Source of the DNA: UBA1952 sp965246765
GTDB taxonomy: Bacteria; Bacteroidota; Bacteroidia; Chitinophagales; Chitinophagaceae
Reading direction: 5' to 3'
Assembly: GCA_965246765.1 (NCBI GenBank)
Contig: CBDFFJ010000004.1
Span: 186,001-250,000, forward strand
DNA: 64,000 nt
This document shows, in pieces, positions 62,801 through 64,000 of the stretch. Each line of letters opens with the position of its first letter. Position 1 is the first letter of the stretch. A program made the translations under genes and the position numbers. The notes beneath the pieces are model-generated. The model did not search any database, had not been told where the DNA came from, and saw nothing but the letters and a program-made list of their open reading frames with translations.

Positions 62801-63569
62801 TGGCCCCGTTCAGGCCCTGCAGGTAAATGCCGATATATCGGAGCGCATTTGCGCCTGTAGCGTTTACATTATTGTTCGCCACGTAGGTGCCGCTGCCGTT
62901 CGTTCCGCTGGCCACAGTGATGAAGTACATGCCTATATATGCCTTCTGAACGCTGTTGTTGATGATGCCGATATTGTTGAAATAACCGGCAGTGCCCGGC
63001 GCTGCGGCGTCACTCACTATCAGCGCGCTGCTGTTCTGCGAGCCATTGACAAGTACGCAGTTTTTAAGCGTATCATTGGCCGCCGCCGCCGCACCTACAG
63101 AGCCGATTACGACAACCTGGGGCGTGGTGGCGCTGGTATTGGCAATGCTCAGGTCGCGGCTGGCGCTGCCATTATTGGAGCCGTCAATCATAACGTTGTT
63201 GGCGCCGTTTAGCTTGATTACGGGGCCGTTTGCAATGGCGCCGCTGATGGTCGGTGTGGCGCTGCTGCCAGGCTTTACCAGTACCCGCGCATATGATGCG
63301 CTGCCAGTGCCGCTGGCATTCAGCGATGCTGTTGCCAGCTCTGTTGTGCTGGCAGTTACGGTGACGGTAACCGTTCCCTGGTGGGTGCCGAGATTGATGG
63401 CGTCAAACGCATCCTTGACCGTCGTGTAGGAAGTAGGGCCGCTTGCGCCGGATGTGGCCGTGACAGAGACTTGTGCCTGTGTATTGTCTGCCTTAATGCA
63501 CAGGGCTGAGCAAAAGGTGAAGATGAGGAGAAACCGGAGCAGACGAAGGGGTGTGAGGGTTAGTTCCAT
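59856..63569 (-). CDS. Giant secreted protein: beta-helix region, Ig-like repeats and T9SS type A sorting domain
   Basis: 1237 residues. A signal sequence (LRLLRFLLIFTFCSALCIKA) is followed by a right-handed beta-helix-like region (about 50-540) built of N-rich repeats such as NNVMIDGSNNGSAS and NNNVNATGANALRYIGI. About seven Ig/PKD-like repeats (about 590-1130) follow, each with an x-YQW segment (GVTYQWALNGAAISGATSN). The C-terminal 80 residues (VLVYPNPAASLITVES...GLYYLRLETDAG) are the Por-type sorting domain. The protein is a type IX secretion cargo displayed at or released from the surface. Confidence 0.88.
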   Translation of the reverse strand: MELTLTPLRLLRFLLIFTFCSALCIKADNTQAQVSVTATSGASGPTSYTTVKDAFDAINLGTHQGTVTVTVTASTTELATASLNASGTGSASYARVLVKPGSSATPTISGAIANGPVIKLNGANNVMIDGSNNGSASRDLSIANTSATTPQVVVIGSVGAAAAANDTLKNCVLVNGSQNSSALIVSDAAAPGTAGYFNNIGIINNSVQKAYIGMYFITVASGTNGSGTYVANNNVNATGANALRYIGIYLQGLNGARVDSNQVGNFEGVNGEFDRGIWLASGTNNTSITGNTVSGLSYSGTGAFAPIGINISPAVTGATIAVTGNTVSNISSAGSGTSTGIYFYSLASGAIIDKNKVSNIKNSNTGGFGAAGIMLAGSLTASAVNVLNNFIWDVAAYGTNLWTAASNGNGIVADGGGGYNIYYNSVWLNTSQTATTGTRAAAVLISSNITTANSINLRNNLLVNTQTVGNANSRMALVVTANTNVLNTFNYNDYYSASGNLVGQGTNLTIWNTIAQVQTNMGGNSNSVSILPAFTSGSDLHLPVASNTSLNNIGVNIAGISNDIDNDTRTTTPDMGADEFGNCLPVVITNQPNAAAFCAGGNTTLTVAATNGNVIQWQVNTGSGFSNLTNGGVYSGATSGTLSITGAAATMNGYMYRAQLSYGAACPQTASNSVTLVVNPRPSAAVTSSGPTTFCTGGTDTLSVPLAANVSYQWYNTAAPISGATSASYVTTTTETYTAVATNTLTGCADTSVSTVITVGSGPVAAITPSGASYICQGKSITLSAGTTPGVTYQWALNGAAISGATSNAYSTSAAGSYTVVVRSSPTCATTSPASTVSVFPLPAAMASTAASQICQGNTTVLSANAGPSLSYQWLSNNAIVPGAISVNFTANAPATYRVVVKNTFTTCEDTSSGILIKVNPLPAAAITPTAPAAICERDTVTFTANTGTKLSYQWRNGGSAISGAGANEYKAVQSGSYAVLVTDSNGCQKLSNVATLLVHPAPVAAITYTGQLEFCEGSAISLNALQSANLSYQWINNGVNLAGLTQPDQVIALSGNYSVRVVDNFNCSSLSGPVTVTVYPKPIPVISFDGRVLSTGNYISYQWFRNNVAIGAGGDAATYSPIEFGAYKVEVEDVNGCTGTSALFFLYNLSAAGPQAADAQVLVYPNPAASLITVESKGILKLKMIGVINTTGAVVQQLDAHSSKELLDLSALPAGLYYLRLETDAGVLIRKIEVLH

Positions 63570-63820
63570 GCGTGGTGTGCTTTGAAGAATTAAGTATTGG
63601 CTGATGAATCATAGACATGGTGGTCAATAATAGAGACGCCTCCGCAGATAAATTGGTTAGCAGCATTTCACCGGCATTGCCAGAAAAATGTCAGGATAAA
63701 ATTTTCGGAAACAAAGAAGAAGGCACCGATATCTGTGACCTCTTATGCCTCCGCCGGAATAGTTTTGCCTGAAACTGGTGCGACACACATACTTTCAGCT
63801 ATGGCAAAATCACGCAGGCG
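63570..63820. other. Spacer upstream of the T9SS cargo gene
   Basis: About 250 bases holding the promoter region of the cargo gene and the end of folC. No exact -7 consensus on the minus strand and no gene were found. It looks ordinary. Confidence 0.4.
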
Positions 63821-64000
63821 CTATGCCGCGTTTATGCCGGCTTCCAGCATTGCCTCGCCAACCACAAAGAAGCTCCCGGTTATCAGAAGCGCATCGGCCT
63901 GACCAAGCTGCTGATTTGCGCCTTTAAACGCATTGGCAACTGAAGTGTAGCTTTTGCCATACAAGCCTGCTTCTGCCGCAATCGCAGCCAACTCATCCAC
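63821..64000 (-). CDS. folC: 3' end of bifunctional folylpolyglutamate/dihydrofolate synthase
   Basis: The last 59 codons of a minus-strand gene that continues beyond the window. The translation VDELAAIAAEAGLYGKSYTS (beginning of the segment) continues to ADALLITGSFFVVGEAMLEAG and a TAG at 63821-63823. The L-I-T-G-S-F-x-V-V-G-E motif is the conserved C-terminus of Mur-ligase-type FolC. It adds glutamate to folates. Identification rests on this segment only. Confidence 0.7.
   Translation of the reverse strand: MDELAAIAAEAGLYGKSYTSVANAFKGANQQLGQADALLITGSFFVVGEAMLEAGINAA

Noticed and set aside
1..64000. tRNA, rRNA, riboswitch, prophage or insertion sequence
   Set aside because: Scanning by eye found no T-loop or cloverleaf signature, no transposase or integrase and no recognised riboswitch core. 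A covariance-model search could still find a small RNA.

Overview
The window looks like chromosomal DNA of a moderately GC-rich Bacteroidota bacterium, most likely of the Chitinophagales/Chitinophagaceae type. The evidence is a short primary sigma factor without region 1.1, secreted proteins ending in type IX secretion sorting domains (type A at 59856-63569, type B at 40566-42773), DUF4175, DUF1573, TlpA-like redoxin and double-parvulin genes typical of the phylum, and TAnnTT(T/C)G -7 boxes upstream of several genes. Shine-Dalgarno sequences are largely absent. No rRNA, tRNA, CRISPR array, prophage or insertion sequence was seen.

Layout. 0.1-13.3 kb is housekeeping DNA: HAD phosphatase, DinB-like, GNAT-ilvE pair, a MocR regulator divergent from an EamA exporter, mutS2, xth, and a large DUF4175 membrane protein. 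sdaA follows at 13.4-14.8 kb. 14.8-22.4 kb is a lipid A inner-core gene cluster: waaA, kdnA, kdnB, a toxin-antitoxin pair with a frameshifted toxin, kdsA, a transaldolase-CBS fusion, kdsC-like and kdsB, followed by kup. kdnA and kdnB make 8-amino-3,8-dideoxy-Kdo (Kdo8N), so the cluster predicts an LPS core built on Kdo8N. The usual arabinose-5-phosphate isomerase (KdsD, SIS+CBS) is absent from the cluster. In its place is a protein with a KdsD-like CBS pair joined to a fructose-6-phosphate-aldolase/transaldolase-like domain. This is the most interesting item in the window.

24.5-35.7 kb (mostly minus strand) holds a beta-CASP RNase-like protein, a JmjC/cupin-8 protein, a parvulin protein, a redoxin, hutI, a C45 acyltransferase next to a GT2-DUF2062 glycosyltransferase, and rpoD. 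35.7-41.0 kb is different: it contains dispersed palindromic repeats, an AT-rich accessory gene, a remnant of a four-helix-bundle gene, and a run of genes broken by single-base indels (glutaryl-CoA-dehydrogenase-like, pyrR, pyrB, a choice-of-anchor-L secreted protein). The indels are so dense here, and so rare elsewhere, that a local sequence-quality problem must be considered besides real decay.

42.8-57.2 kb returns to intact genes: alpha/beta hydrolase, DPP-IV-like peptidase, dapB-ubiA pair, DUF1573, pepT, rpsT, lytic transglycosylase, tatA, rluD, a glycosyltransferase, an outer-membrane-like protein and a YkgJ-type protein. 57.3-64 kb carries a lipoprotein, rpsA (TTG start with a consensus Shine-Dalgarno), a giant T9SS cargo protein and the 3' end of folC. 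The 43.87-44.17 kb intergenic region holds an unusual set of interlocked inverted repeats.
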